From Sepiola atlantica (Eukaryota > Mollusca > Cephalopoda > Sepiida > Sepiolidae), in NCBI GenBank assembly GCA_963556195.1, contig OY744531.1, positions 47,675,700-47,739,699 on the forward strand: 64,000 nt of DNA. The letters are read 5' to 3'. The translations under genes and the position numbers were made by a program. This document shows, piece by piece, positions 21,117 through 33,422 of the stretch (its first letter is position 1; every line of letters starts with the position of its first letter). A model generated the notes under the pieces. The model saw only the letters and a list, made by a program, of their open reading frames with translations, was not told where the DNA came from and did no database searches.

Positions 21117-24100
21117 AAAGAAGCTTTGAGTTATTTTAAACAAAAGGACAAGAAAAAAAAAGAAAAAAAAAGAAAGGAAAATGCAGTTTAAATTCTCACA
21201 TAAACTAACTAAATCCAAAATAGTGCAGACTTAACATTCGTTGGAAAATTCATAAATAAATAAAATATATAATAGTAAGTAAATAATATATATATATATA
21301 TATATATACAACTTTTATTTCAACTTTTCGGTTTTGCTGAGAAACACTAGTACACCACTGCCGAGGATGGGAATCGTAAACATGGAGGCTGTAGTCTGAT
21401 ATATTTCCCTCGGCTCGAAGATGCGGGTTTTTTGGTAGTAGGCTTAATACAGTATCTTAAGCATTCCGAAGCTCTGGTTTCTATTGTTCTGCCAGAGGTA
21501 TGTTTGACGCTTGACGGGTGTATATTGTGTATATTCACTATACTTATTCGTGTAAAGTTTGTCATACAGACATCAAATAAATAATTGTCTTATTAATAGT
21601 TGGTCATAAATAGTACGTGCTCTAGGTAGTATAATTTTACTCAAAAGAAAGTTAGAGAATAAATAGTTTTCAAACTAATAACCTGAAATCAAACAAGATA
21701 AATCAGTATTTTTCTTCGTGAAATTTCTGTATTTCTTCAACATTATTTAACTGTGTACACAGTACAGTCATGCTTGTAGTTGTGTACTTCAACAATTTTT
21801 TTTATTACCCAAAAACTGCCAGTATAATAAATCGTTGGGAAGCTTCGATGATTAAAATATTATTTTTTATCTCTGTGAAAATACATTGGAAAGGAGAAAT
21901 CGCTATTTTTTTTGTTTTTCAACGGGTGCTTGCAGTGGATTGAGTAATGAGGTCTTCGAGTGCGAATCTATCAGTCTCGACTTGAAAAGCTCTTATATTT
22001 CGATTAAAAAAGAACTCAGTTACAACGGCGAAGACAGGTATATTGACCGAAAAGAAAGTATTTTATTAATTCAATCTAATATATGACGTCGAAATGTTAA
22101 CTTTGACCCTCAGCCAAACAAGTAATTAATCACCTCAATAATTGAATTATTATTTAGTTGGCCGTTCTATCCTCCTGCAAAAACGTTCCTAACAGTCTTT
22201 ATTCTTTATAGTATGCATCTTTTATCAATGGAGATTTGGTATCTCTCTGTCTTAAATTGAAACTATACTATTACGTCTATTAATTGTACTATCTTGTCAT
22301 GCTCATTTTAGTTTATTACCATTACAAATTAATGTACTATAATTAAATGAGAAATTTAGAAGAATAGTTATGTAATCGTCGTTGTATCGTCTTCTATGCA
22401 TTATCTTCTCCTTTTTGTAGTAAAGTAAGTGTAATATATGGTTTGTTGCTATGAAACCATTCTCCTAGGTATTGCTACTTTCTTTGGATAGATCGCATAT
22501 GATATGTGTGTTCGTCATAATACCATCCTCTCATAATTACCTATGTTTAGGGTAGTGTAGTATCTGCTCTATTGTCATAATGTTATTCTCCTATGATTTT
22601 CCTCATCATTTTGTGGTGAAGAAACTATAGTATCTGCTTTGTTCTAATGTGAATATCCTCCGAGACATTATCTCCCAATTTGGGGGAGTATAGTATATGT
22701 TCGCTGGTCATGATAATATCCTACCAGGCATTAATTCTTTTTTAGACGCACATTGCAATATATCTCTTTTCGTTATGATACGATCCTCCTAGGCTTGTAT
22801 ATAATGGCTCCCTCCGGTCGCATATTTCTGCTCGTTTCAATAATTTAACGAAACGACTGAGTGCGGCTGTTAAGCACTTATCATAAATAAACTCGTATAA
22901 CGCATTATCTTCTAACCTATGAGTAAAATAGTAACGTAGACTAGACTCCCGAACGATTATATTAAAGAATTAGTAAATCTATATTCTATTTTTAAATTCG
23001 TGTAGCGACAACCAGTCTGTGTTTCTTTTCAAAGAGGTGGTCGCCACTTTTAAAATTGTGTTATCATGGATGCCACATAGTTATGGAGAGAAAGATTAAA
23101 AGAGGGCAATGATTTAGGAACAGCTTGTTTTACATATATACGTACATTTAACTTCACAGAAAATTTTTCTCAAGAACAAGCGTTAAAATGATATACTAAA
23201 CATGGTGCATAAAGCGGGTGATTATCACAGACGTAATGTCGAAATGGAAAGCTGCGTTATTTGTCCGGACACAATCTATCAAGGCATGTATTGCCAGGGT
23301 AAACAACTAGAAATATATGCGATAAATAATATACACAATAATATCACTTAGTTTGTTGTTTATATTCTGTTAGACTGATACTGTAACAATACCATGCAAA
23401 GATAGGTAGGTATTCTGAGAGTCCCGTCTAAGATGAAGAATCAGGGGGGATGTGTTGATTGGCAAGAACAAGAAACAATATCTAAAGTCGCAGATGAGTT
23501 GAATTTATATATTTTCAGTTTACTTAAAGTAAATAGTGCTTTATTTTATTGACTAGTAACAATATTACGGAGATAATTATGACCTGATTCAATAGAAATA
23601 ACTTCCTTATATTACTGAGCCGATAATATGAAAACTATCCAATCAGAACAAAACCTCCGAAATAACACTGATTCTCCTAACCTTTCCTGTAATCAAACGT
23701 GGGTATGTACAGCTCAGATTAATAAGGTAAATTTCCCTGTAAAGTTAAGATTTAGGTATAGTGGTAGTTGATAATTAGAATTCGAGTAACGTTACGTGTC
23801 CTTGTAGTGACGCCTGACAGACAAACACGTCAGTTTTACGTGGTAAATGAGCGGGTTTTTTTTTAAATATCAACTGAACCAGTAGAGAGAAACAGAGGGT
23901 CAGACAGAGATAGTGAGTAGTGGGATATAATAACTGCTGCTTCTCAGTTGGAAACAGTTGGGTATTTTATACATGTATAATTAAAGAAATAATAAAACCC
24001 AAAAGATAGTATAAAACAAATTGCATACATTTCTTCATTAATAACGTTTGTAAAAGGTTGTTACTGCCACATCACAACAGAAATACAATCAGTGGGTCAA

Positions 24101-24939
24101 GTCAACACAGTGAATGTACTATGGAAATTGAAGAACAGCCAAACTATGCTACAATCTTAGCATTGTGTTGGTCATCAGAACATTATTTACAGGTTTCAGA
24201 CTTTATATTTTCCACTTCCGTATACTGACTTTATTTCGCATTCTATACACTTAAGGTATAGTTTATCAATATAATTAATAAGTTGTATCAACTAACAGAT
24301 GATAAAAACAACAAAGGTGTTGACAACAGCCCAGAGCAATGGACATATGGGAAATGGCAATAATACCTCATCTCAGAAATATCGTCAAATATATACCGAA
24401 AATATATTTGAGTCAGAACACATGTGTCGTATCTATATAATTACACGTTAAGGCATGTTCATGTTCGTACGTACATGTGTTATCACCCTTCAACCCTATT
24501 CTAGAATATGGGATATCTCTAATCGCCATAATTGCAATGTAAAATTAATGTTTAACACTGCTGTTGTGTCGAATGTTAAAGACGAATTAAAACGCACCTC
24601 TTCGACTGTCTGGCTAAGATCAAAGTGCAATTTATGTTATGTGCATAGATGGTATAGTAATATCGTGTGTGCTTTGTTCCAGTACGTAAATATGTAAATG
24701 TGACATAGACCCATACAATGGTTTCACAGATAAACTAATAGAACCAGATATATTCTGCAAATAAGTTAATCAGAATACTTAGATAAGTTCAAACAACACT
24801 GATACAATAACATTCTCTTTAAATTGGCCACGGATCTCTCTATTCTGATTATTGAAATTAGGGCACAAATCCACATGTGAGTATGTTACCCAAGCATCAA
24901 ATTCAGTGTTATAATTAAACATTAAATTATTACTTTGAA
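21113..24939. other. No supported gene
   Basis: Contains the inverted minisatellite locus at 22490-22795 and short TA runs (21284-21309). The motif CATGTTCGTACGTACATGTG near 24460 recurs in altered form at about 36090 and 36295. All frames are short and unrecognised. Confidence 0.55.
22490..22795 (-). repeat. Dispersed ~70-bp minisatellite, locus 3 (inverted)
   Basis: The plus strand shows the reverse complement of the unit about four times (GTAGTGTAGTATCTGCTCT, TGTCATAATG, ATCCTCC), so the array is in minus orientation here. Confidence 0.75.
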
Positions 24940-25204
24940 TCAAACAACCCCGACTTTTTCGGTATTTGTAGACTGTTTACGTAAACAGCCAGAAGATGCT
25001 GATGCGCTTAGACAATCAGAATGCTCTAGAAGCAGAGGACAACTGTAGGTCTTCGTAGGATATGACCCCGTAAAGAAGGAGGATTTCCTAGTGACAATTC
25101 CTAAATGGAACGGCGAAACCACCCTTTCCAACGTCTTCACTAACTCCAAAAGAAAATCTGCAATATTTTTAAAAAATGGCTAAAAAAATCATCGCAAAAT
25201 ACAA

Positions 25205-25665
25205 GCTTGTACAGCTTTTGAACCGAAAAAAGGAACTGATTTTTTTTACCCCAACACTAAACCCTAAACACACCCTAAACTAACCCTAACCCAGTTGGTA
25301 TTTGTCCAGTTTAAAAGATGTACAACTCCATAAAAAGGAAAAGAAAAGAAAACTGTAAAAATCGTTGTTTAATTGATTATATTCTGTACATTATTTTAAT
25401 TTATTCATAAAAAGCACAATTTAGCGAAATAAACAAAATTTTAACATTTCAGTTAAAAACAAAATATTTCATTGATATTCTCCGTCCAAACAAAAAGAAA
25501 TTGTCACAAACATACGGTGAGTTTTTTCTGTCATTAGTTTTTCTGTTGACAATCTGCCTCGTTTTGATATTGACGCTGGGTTATCTTGATTCGGCCTTTT
25601 CCGGCTGTTTACGTATTTCTGTGTCGGCAAAAGTGGGTGTTTGTCTGGTTCAAAAGCTGTACAAG
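25205..25665. mobile_element. Small inverted-repeat element with telomere-like core
   Basis: A perfect 19-bp inverted repeat, CTTGTACAGCTTTTGAACC, bounds a 461-bp segment. Inside, a degenerate CCCTAA-type stretch (25250-25290) and a partial copy of the right end (25297-25329) occur. Motifs like TTTACGTAAACAGCC at 24978 and CGGCTGTTTACG at 25600 suggest a larger nested structure. There is no coding potential. Confidence 0.5.
25250..25292 (-). repeat. Telomere-like CCCTAA units
   Basis: AACCCTAAACACACCCTAAA and CTAACCCTAACCC read as degenerate TTAGGG on the minus strand. Confidence 0.6.
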
Positions 25666-26039
25666 AACAAATATTTTTACTACTAATTAAACATTTATTG
25701 AACTAAAAAAATGCCATAGAATTATATGAAACGATTTTTAAAAAATGTTTTCGAGCATCATTAAATTTCTCTGTCTACTCCGCCATACTCGTACACAAGA
25801 CAAACACGACGGAGCCAGAGTATCCTTCTTTGTTTTCGTTATGCACTCACTATCTTTTATATTCCTATCAGCCGGTTTTCTGATTTGGGATCTTTTTGCT
25901 ATTAGTTTCTTAGAATTTATTTAAGAAACTTTGAAACGATTTATTTGATATAAAAAGAAAAAAAATATGAAAAAATTAAAGTAAAAAGACGTCTGGTGTA
26001 TACATCTCTCCTACCGCGGGTAGATATGATACAAGTCCG

Positions 26040-26275
26040 GAAAATGTCGAAGATAAGCCATTGCACTCTTAAACATTCCTGAGAACCCCTGTTGGCATTC
26101 CACTGTGAGGGTGTCTCGGGCAGTAAACTATGTACTAATTCTGTTAAAAATATGATAGGCAAGAACTGGGAGAGTGTACCTATTAGAACTGAACAGAACA
26201 AATACAACACCATGACAGAATGGCCTAGTCTCTGTCGGACATTCTCGAGGAAGGATCCTCGACTGGAAAGATCGG
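26040..26275 (+). repeat. Dispersed copy related to the 61.9-62.65 kb repeat
   Basis: CCTGAGAACCCCTGTTGGCA, the following short spacer, and CTGGGAGAGTGTACCTATTA then AACTGAACAGAAC occur in the same order as in the units at 61915 and 62282. Confidence 0.5.
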
Positions 26276-26289
26276 CGTAAAAAAGTTAA

Positions 26290-26925
26290 TTATTTTCTTC
26301 GCATTAAAGTAAAAAGACTACCGGGCAATGCCTGATAGGTGTAGCTAATGAAAGAATAAAGTATAAAATTAGTTAGAATATTGAATTAGTAAAGTCATTC
26401 TACTTTTCCTTAGTTTCATAAAAATATTTGCCTGTTTAATGATACTTTCTTAAGTATATTGCTGGTGATACCAGATCAGGCTGCCCTGTGGCTCCCTGAG
26501 ACGAAATTCACCTACATTGACGTTTTTTTTTTTGTTTTTTTTTTGTAAAACTTAATTATGTTCTACAAAACCAAAAACAAAAACAACAGCCCCTCTCCCT
26601 TTCTCCCTTCCCTTTTTTTATTTTTATTTTTCCTACCCTACTCCCGGTCCTGGATATGACCTTAAACTACATCCGATGGTGAGATCCGGCTTACGGACTT
26701 TGGGGAATGTAGAGCCTCCTCTTAATTACCATTGCTCCCAGGTCCACCCTGACCCGGAGTGGTAGTACCTGTTAGGGTCCCAACTATGGGTTAAATAGAA
26801 ACAGATATTAAAAGGGGAAAGAAACAAGAAAGAGAAGAAAACAAGACCAGATTCGGCATTAAATAACCCAAAAAGGGTTGATATGCCGTAAAACAAAACT
26901 ACCAAACCAAACCATACCTTAAGTA
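26290..26925. other. Unassigned sequence, probably repeat-derived
   Basis: T-rich and C-rich runs are followed by a balanced segment (26640-26800). On the minus strand this reads as a Trp/Tyr-rich C-terminal end (WDPNRYYHSGSGWTWEQW). I recognise no family. Confidence 0.3.
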
Positions 26926-26929
26926 TATT

Positions 26930-27150
26930 TACTGGGATGGTGGTTAAGTGGTTAACAACGCAAACCGACAACCTAATTGTACCCATTAAATATTCAGTTC
27001 GCTCCAAAGAAACACTTGAACTTAGGAGGTTGGCAACCTTCACGTGGGTATTCCTGTAAATATCCGACGTATTTCTAGAAAATAATTTTGACTAGAAAGA
27101 TATCGTGGAAATAACTGTCAACAATAGAACCATCGGATTCATGCAAAATA
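26930..27150 (+). mobile_element. tRNA-derived SINE family B, copy 1
   Basis: It starts with a tRNA-like head containing the A-box-like TGGTTAAGTGGTTAA and a decayed B box. The body reads CTTAGGAGGTTGGCAACCTT, then TTTCTAGAAAA and GTCAACAAT. It aligns end to end with 27925-28165 at roughly 70%, and its body also occurs at 645-725. Confidence 0.65.
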
Positions 27151-27924
27151 GATGAATGATAGTCTGTTTACTTACATTCTTTGTAGAAAAAGATAAAAAT
27201 CTAAAAATAGCGACTCCCATCATTATTTTCATTCCGAGAAAAGGAAACTCATACAGTTGCCCCACTTCACTATGAACGTCATCCAAGCATTTGATCTGCG
27301 CGATGCTTAACGTAATTTCAATGTACAGTTCTTCCGTTGGAACTATTTTCCTTTCAATTAGCCATGTCGAACCGCTTGTTGAGATCTGCAACAACTCTTG
27401 AACTGTATACAAATTTAAATATCAAAGCTTCTACTTTTTTGTGCGTGCATATTATAAGATCATTTTATAATATTTTTATAGCAAAAGTTTTATAAAAAGA
27501 AATATCATATTACACGTCTAGGTACGCAGTTGAATTATATAAATTTGTGTTTTCCGTTAGATTTATTTCGTTTTTATTTTTTAATTTCCGCGTCCTTTTC
27601 TTTACCTGCTTTCAGCGTTTCTCAAATGAAAACATATGTGCAACTCGTGGGGCAAAATCGGTGTACCTAATTGAATTAAAAAGTTACTTACTGACGTACT
27701 TGCAAGCAATTTGCCGGAAACTATACAAGCAATAAACAGTGACGTTACTTGAATTACATATAAGATATTTCACTTGGATTTAGTTTTCTAGCCCTAAAAT
27801 ATTCTCTATGAGAAAAGAAGATGTTACAAAAGCATGTACATTATGTACACTTATAATATTCGCAAAGCTGGATATGGTTCGTTGAAAATAACCCCGTATT
27901 ATTAAAGGCACGTAATTTATTACT
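27151..27924. other. No supported gene
   Basis: The 106-codon minus frame at 27092-27412 overlaps the SINE end and shows no domain. Confidence 0.5.
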
Positions 27925-28165
27925 GAAATTGAAGGTTGCTAACTGATTAATCACACGGACTGACAACCTGCGTGTGCCAAGTTCGAATCGAGTTCGTTCC
28001 ACACAAACACTTTCACTTAGGATGTCGCAAACTTTTTGGTGGTCCCTCCTGTAAGTACCCGATATCTTTCTAGAAAAACATCTTAACTATAAAAATATCT
28101 CGGAAACCAATGTCAACAATATAAGCATGCAATTCATACAAAATGAATGAACGAATTATTGAAAT
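27925..28165 (+). mobile_element. tRNA-derived SINE family B, copy 2
   Basis: The head contains GACTGACAACC and a clear B box AGTTCGAATCG near 27982-27992. The body then contains CACTTAGGATG, CTTTCTAGAAAAACATC and CCAATGTCAACAATAT. It matches the copy at 26930 over its whole length. The tRNA-type promoter boxes and dispersed copies support the SINE call. Confidence 0.65.
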
Positions 28166-28904
28166 GTAATTCTTACAATAAATGAATGTGATAAGAAATT
28201 ATTTAGCATAAGAGTTGATTTGAAATCTAATATGAGCGCCAGAATTCGCCACCAGTTTCTCAAGCCGCCTGAAAAACACAGCAACTGATTTCACAAGGAA
28301 ATGTTTATTTTTCTAGTAGATGGTTTATTATAAATACAATAAGAAGAGTGAAACCCTCCACATACCAACAACCTAAAACAATAGCTGACATAGAAACAGC
28401 ATATCTTCTCATTCTTTGCTGTTTCTGACAAAGGAGAAATACTTGATGTCGTCAACTGTCAATCTATAAATCTCATTAAGTGTTCGAACGTTGCTGGCAA
28501 ATGCTGGAACAAATAATGAATTCTATGTTAAACACTATTCTATACAATTTCCTATCATATTAGGTTTTTGTGAGATGTATATTTCAGTAATAAAGATAAT
28601 AATAGAGATTTACTTTCAACAGACACTCATTTTGCAGATTGAAAGGCGAATAAATTCCAAGCTAAACCTGTATTATCTGTTTTATCTGGTGTGGTTTGAC
28701 CTGGCTGTTTGATTGCTGTTTGGTTTAGTAATTATGTTGTATAGCATATAACAACGGTTTAGTTTATGTAATGTCAAAATACATTATCTATTGTAAACTA
28801 TTGATCGTGCACGAGTACAAAGAACATATTATATCACTAAAGATAAAGGTTTTGCAAGTTTATATATTTCCCAATAGTATTAAGGTTTACTAAACACAGT
28901 TTAT

Positions 28905-28965
28905 CAGATAGGATTTGAATTCGGGGTCACCGATTCCTTAGCCATTAACGCAATTATGAAGTCGT
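28905..28965 (-). mobile_element. tRNA-like SINE head
   Basis: On the minus strand GCGTTAATGGCTAAGGAATC (A-box-like) is followed at tRNA spacing by ATTCAAATCCTATC (B-box-like). A similar sequence in plus orientation lies at 29085-29165, so the two form a divergent pair. Confidence 0.45.
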
Positions 28966-29084
28966 TACTGTTTTCTAACATACCGATATTTTGTTTGACA
29001 CATTTTTACTTTTCAAATCATCTAACAACTCACAATAGGTCAAACTATATGAGAATTTTACGAGTGGATTCTTTATTAGAGACC

Positions 29085-29165
29085 TTGAGGTGCGTTATGA
29101 GTATAATCAACGGAGAAGCTCTCTTAAACCTCGGATATGTCCAGTTCAAATCCTATCGGATTGCT
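29085..29165 (+). mobile_element. tRNA-like SINE head
   Basis: GCGTTATGAGTATAATCAAC is followed by CAGTTCAAATCCTATCGG, a recognisable B box. It resembles the minus-strand sequence at 28905-28965. It is too diverged to be a functional tRNA. Confidence 0.42.
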
Positions 29166-29621
29166 TGTGGGCGTTTACGTATTAATTAGTAGTTGATAGA
29201 AATAACAACACACTGGTGTTATTTTCCGCTATAAGGAAAATAACAAAATATTTTCAGTAAATCGTAAACAATGCGTCTATTTAGATCAAGTTTTGTTTTG
29301 TTATGTAATAACCTCAAAACGGTATAGGTGTTGCGAAACAGCACACTGAAGGAAAACAATCTAGATAATAACTATTGTAAATGAGTTAATATAAGTGATA
29401 CATTTTAAACGAAATGTTGTGTTAGCCGTAACTAGTATTTCCATTCTCGGAGGCTTCTGTTGACAATGCTACTGATGTTTTTCGCGAAACAAAGCTACAA
29501 AAGTCGATTGATGCTTATTTGTCTGCCTTGTGTAATCTGTTCTCCTAGACTGGCTACGTATCCTGGAGATAATTCAGAGGCCACTTATTTTGCTGCGTCT
29601 TTGTTTCTGCCACTATTAAAT

Positions 29622-29654
<33 letters not shown>

Positions 29655-31464
29655 CGCCTTCTATACGCACTGTTGCTACACGACACTCCGCGGATGATTT
29701 ATTTGCGAAACGAAACCGTAATTGCTCCATTAAAGTGTATATGTTTATTTTGCTTATGTTGGATTACGAGAAGCTTGCATTTCTGAAAATGGTGTAAGTT
29801 AGCTAGTATGGATTGTGACATGGCTAGAAACTGTTGGATTGAGTTCAGAGTTAAACTGACATATGTTTCGAATAAATAAGTTGTTCCCGCTAGTGATCCA
29901 TTTCCCATGTGGGCGGTTAAGACAAGGTGAGGTCAGAGATCAAAAGAGAGTTTAGTATGGACCGGTATTTCGTTGAATTATTCATTCTCAAAGTCATAAT
30001 ACATATATAGGATTTAGTTGATATGAACGATTTGCGGTCAAGGGGGTCAGGCACAGAGCGAGAGTAAATGTGCCTGTGTGACTGGATGATGGATCAAAGG
30101 GACTGTGACATCACTTGTTTGTGTCAACACTAGAATCGAGAGACAGTCCGCAATGGAAGTTGAAGCGCGTGGATGTCCAGAGAGAATCGTCTGACACATT
30201 AACTTTGGGTCTCAAGTCAGACGATAATGAGCGACTTCACTTTCTCTATTCTGTCTAGTCAGAAGAATAATTAAGTATAAATAAACGAGAAACAAACAAC
30301 TGGAAAACGATGACTCTCTCCCAGGCGTAATCAAGAAGGAAGAGATCAATAAACGACCTTTCACAAACCTTCTTAACATGTCTTTCGAATTCTGTCTTTG
30401 TCGTATAAAAGAGTTTTGTTCCAAGAGAGCAGATGTCCCACACTAGACAATGGAGAAGTCTAGACGTTGAATAAAACGACGAGAAGACGGTAAGAACATC
30501 TACAAAAATCTTAAATGAAAAACTCATAGGGCAACGTTAGACGTCTAAGATGACGGCCAAATAAAAAATGGAGAGGTGAAAACGAAAAGAAAAGTATCAA
30601 GTAAATTATGAACTATTGTGTTAAAAGAGAGTTTTAAGAAATTCACATACACACGCATTCATTGTGTTAAAAAAGTTTTTAAAATTCATAGAATTTGTAG
30701 CATCGTATGATCGATGGGCTGCATTTTAAAGGAACGCGCATATGCACAATTGCCTACCCACACATTGATCTTCCATTAAAAGAGACTCCTCGACCACATC
30801 GGCCTACGCGGTATGACAAGCGTTAACATTTTATGACAAGGTGTGAGTGACAGTTTAAAAGCTTATAAATGATGTCATTGCTTTGTAGAACTTTTGTATA
30901 CCGTTTTTAAACTTTTGATTCGTGAACCGTTTCGAAAGACTATTCCTAACGATCGCTTAATCGATTACGTAACACTTATTGAAACGAAAAATACATTAAA
31001 CGGGTATACTTTACTGCATATCGTCTATCAAAACACAATGCTTATCATGGGAAATTCATTTTAAACGATGCATTAAATATACATTATAAAATATTAAATA
31101 TTAAAGATATGCATGTTGTGTTGTACCGGAGACACATAACACATAATTTTCAAAAAGTATAGGTCTTCTTTAATAAGTTTTTTAGCGATTACTAAGTAAT
31201 GTTATTTCGTATATGTCAATAAAGACATTGTAACTGGTCGTCTTTAATTAAAGGGCCGGTCAAAAAGCATGAAAAAACAGTTATTATTATACTTTCATAA
31301 CTGGGCCGACTGAATTAGTCTGTTTACTTTTAGTGAAGGAAAATCAAGAAAATAAGATATAGGGTGTTCAACACAAATTTGACACTTTATGAAAATGTAA
31401 AAGTAAGCAAAAACTTGATGCATTCTCAAAATCTAAAGATAATCTCTTAGTGAAACTTTTGTCA
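29166..31464. other. No supported gene
   Basis: Unique sequence with a (GA)n run. Frames at 29460-29786 and 30255-30527 contain repeat-derived or unrecognised residues. Confidence 0.55.
29627..29655. repeat. (GA)n microsatellite
   Basis: About 14 GA units. It creates an Arg-Glu run in a chance frame. Confidence 0.93.
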
Positions 31465-31913
31465 TATACCGTTTATCCGAAGTAACTGCTCACAGACTCC
31501 ACAATAGCCTTAGGGCGGGACTTGCACCAGAAGCACGCTTTTGAGTAACACCCGAACAATCAGTTCGCCCTAGTATGCTTTTCTCAATTGCGTCTAACAC
31601 ATACTATTCTACGAGGGAACAATCAGGCGAGTTGAGAGCATGATGTTAGGACTTGAAGTCGTCGAATTTCTCAGGCGATCACTTCTGAGTTTTCCCAGAG
31701 GTGTGCCACGGATCTCAGTCCTGCTGCCTAACATATGGTTATCCGGCAACCACTACTTTGATCCATCGCTTGACAACAGTTGACAGCAGTTCAATATACC
31801 CATCTCAACTGAGGTAACTTTATTTTTATGATGCGCTTTTTCCCTCTCAACACTCGGACGCCCATCTCTTTCGTTAAGGTTCGCCTCGCATCGTTTGGAT
31901 CCTGACACTCCAT
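31465..31913 (-). pseudogene. Mariner/Tc1-superfamily transposase relic with internal deletion
   Basis: The minus strand from ATG at 31913 reads a helix-turn-helix-like segment (NDARRTLTKEMGV ... IIKIKL), then joins near 31800 to YIELLSTVVKRWIKVVVA, PYVRQQD, HTSGKTQ, KFDDF and NSPDC, ending near ESVSSYFG. QQD and SPDC are the second catalytic Asp block and the start of the third catalytic block of mariner-type enzymes. The first catalytic Asp region is missing between the two parts, so the element has lost its middle. At least five stops interrupt the frame. I could not define terminal repeats. Confidence 0.72.
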
Positions 31914-32614
31914 TTTTAAAACAATTTAACGGAATACGAACTTTTCCATTACGATGAAACGGCTAGAAATATGTTGTAACTAAAATTTTAAATAAATAAA
32001 TTAATACATTATCATATAACGATGAAGAGAATATTATTATTATATGTTGGGTTACTTTAACTGAATAATCAGAGTTATCATCCACTAATTTGAAGATGAT
32101 ATTTAAAAGCAAGTTGGTTTCGTTTTTCCTTTGAACAATGGTAGAATTATACTAAATGGCTATAATTTAGTCATCAACATACTCTAGAGGCAATAGACTG
32201 TTTATCTCTGTCCTTCCTTTCGTCTTCGATAAAAACAACAAAACGTATTTGCTTTTAATGCGGACATCTTATCAGCCATTTTATGTATCTCTGGATGATA
32301 AGGAAAAAATCTATAAGAAGAGCAGACAGCATCCGACGTTCGATAGAGAAGCCGCCCTCCTACACATCAACCTGTAAATCTTACAATGTGTTTCAGATTT
32401 ACTGAGAGGAATGCCATTTTAATGAACAAAAATATTCAATAATAATTTAAAAATATAAAATAGCTGACGTAGAGAAAAAATGAGATCAAAAGAAAAGAAA
32501 TGAAAGAATGTATGCTAAAAAGATGCAGCTGGAAATGTTAATCTTAATTGGTTACGTTTTTTTATTACGTAAATATTTCTGGTGATTATTTCGCGAAGAT
32601 ATATTCTTTTTATT
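31914..32614. other. No supported feature
   Basis: A/T-rich. It may hold the 5' side of the decayed mariner relic, but no terminal repeat is visible. Confidence 0.55.
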
Positions 32615-32690
32615 GAAGTAGCGTGATGTAGTGGTTACATGTGCGGAATGTTGAGCGTTCGGTCTCGGCTACAACCTAACATTACATAAT
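32615..32690 (+). mobile_element. Possible tRNA-like SINE head
   Basis: GTAGCGTGATGTAGTGGTTA resembles an A box region, and GCGTTCGGTCTCGGCTAC sits where a B box would be. No second copy in the window confirms it. Confidence 0.3.
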
Positions 32691-32831
32691 ACCTTTGAGA
32701 AACTAATGAATAGTGTAATGTTGACAGAATAAATTGTATCAGTTCTCAATTATTAGTGTTTTATAGATATCGCTCCAGACAAGGCATGAAGCCACTTGAT
32801 GTAAAAAGCTAACAAGAACGAACGATGATTA

Positions 32832-33130
32832 TCACAAAGACAGGAGATGCCTATTTAACTTAGTCTTAAAATGACCAAAACTATATGTAGGAGGAACACA
32901 GTCAGCATGAAGAGACTTCCACTAACCTGTAGTTCTAGGAAAGGAGCTACTGTAGTAGGAAGCTGTATTTAAATAAGGTATCAAAACATAAAATTGATGG
33001 AGACCACTTGACCAACGAGTCAAAGGAAACAGGGTATAGATCAGATAATTCTGAAGTACATATGCCATGATAGTATTTATAAAAAAGGGTGATATTGAGG
33101 GTGCAGAGAAGACGAAAGGCTGATGGCAAT
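32832..33130 (-). pseudogene. LINE ORF2 C-terminal remnant
   Basis: On the minus strand the frame from 33129 reads LNITLFYKYYHGICTSELSD, matching the 'LSLFYKYYHGxCSSEL' block of non-LTR polymerases. After a frame change, about 32910-32832 reads ADCVPPTYSFGHFKTKLNRH followed by LLSL and a stop, which matches the family C-terminus. The middle is decayed. Confidence 0.72.
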
Positions 33131-33234
33131 CAAATTACAGATTATAATTACAGTGGGCTGTAATAAAATGTATATCTAGCTTCACATGAGGACTTAATTG
33201 ACGACAGGTGACACCATAAGGCGACATTGAAGTT

Positions 33235-33238
<4 letters not shown>

Positions 33239-33265
<27 letters not shown>
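33239..33265. repeat. (TA)n microsatellite
   Basis: TA run about 100 bp from the hammerhead motif at 33366. Confidence 0.95.
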
Positions 33266-33268
<3 letters not shown>

Positions 33269-33365
33269 ATTTTATGAAAGTTTACCAAAGCATTCCTTTC
33301 ACGACACCAATGATCACCATTAAAGATATTTTTCTTACAAATATTATTTTTTCAAATTAAATGTT

Positions 33366-33422
33366 TTTCCAACACGTGTTTCACTACCAAGCAGGTACTT
33401 GCTTGGGAGATCATCAGGGAAA
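33366..33422 (-). ncRNA. Minimal hammerhead ribozyme motif
   Basis: The minus strand reads stem I UUUCC (33422-33418), core CUGAUGA (33417-33411), and stem II with CCAAGCA pairing to UGCUUGG around a short AGUACC loop. Four loosely pairing bases lie on each side of that stem. Next comes core GAA(A), then a very short stem III formed by self-complementary ACACGUGU, then U and the second strand of stem I GGAAA (33370-33366). The expected cleavage is after GUU. The near loop-less stem III is the form known to work best as a dimer in Penelope-like elements. A (TA)n tract lies at 33239-33265. Confidence 0.62.

Noticed and set aside
26726..27043. 105-codon minus-strand frame with Trp-rich end
   Set aside because: Overlaps a SINE and shows no start context or known domain; probably repeat-derived.
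28905..29165. Functional tRNA genes
   Set aside because: B-box-like motifs occur, but acceptor and anticodon stems do not pair, so these are tRNA-derived SINE heads at best.
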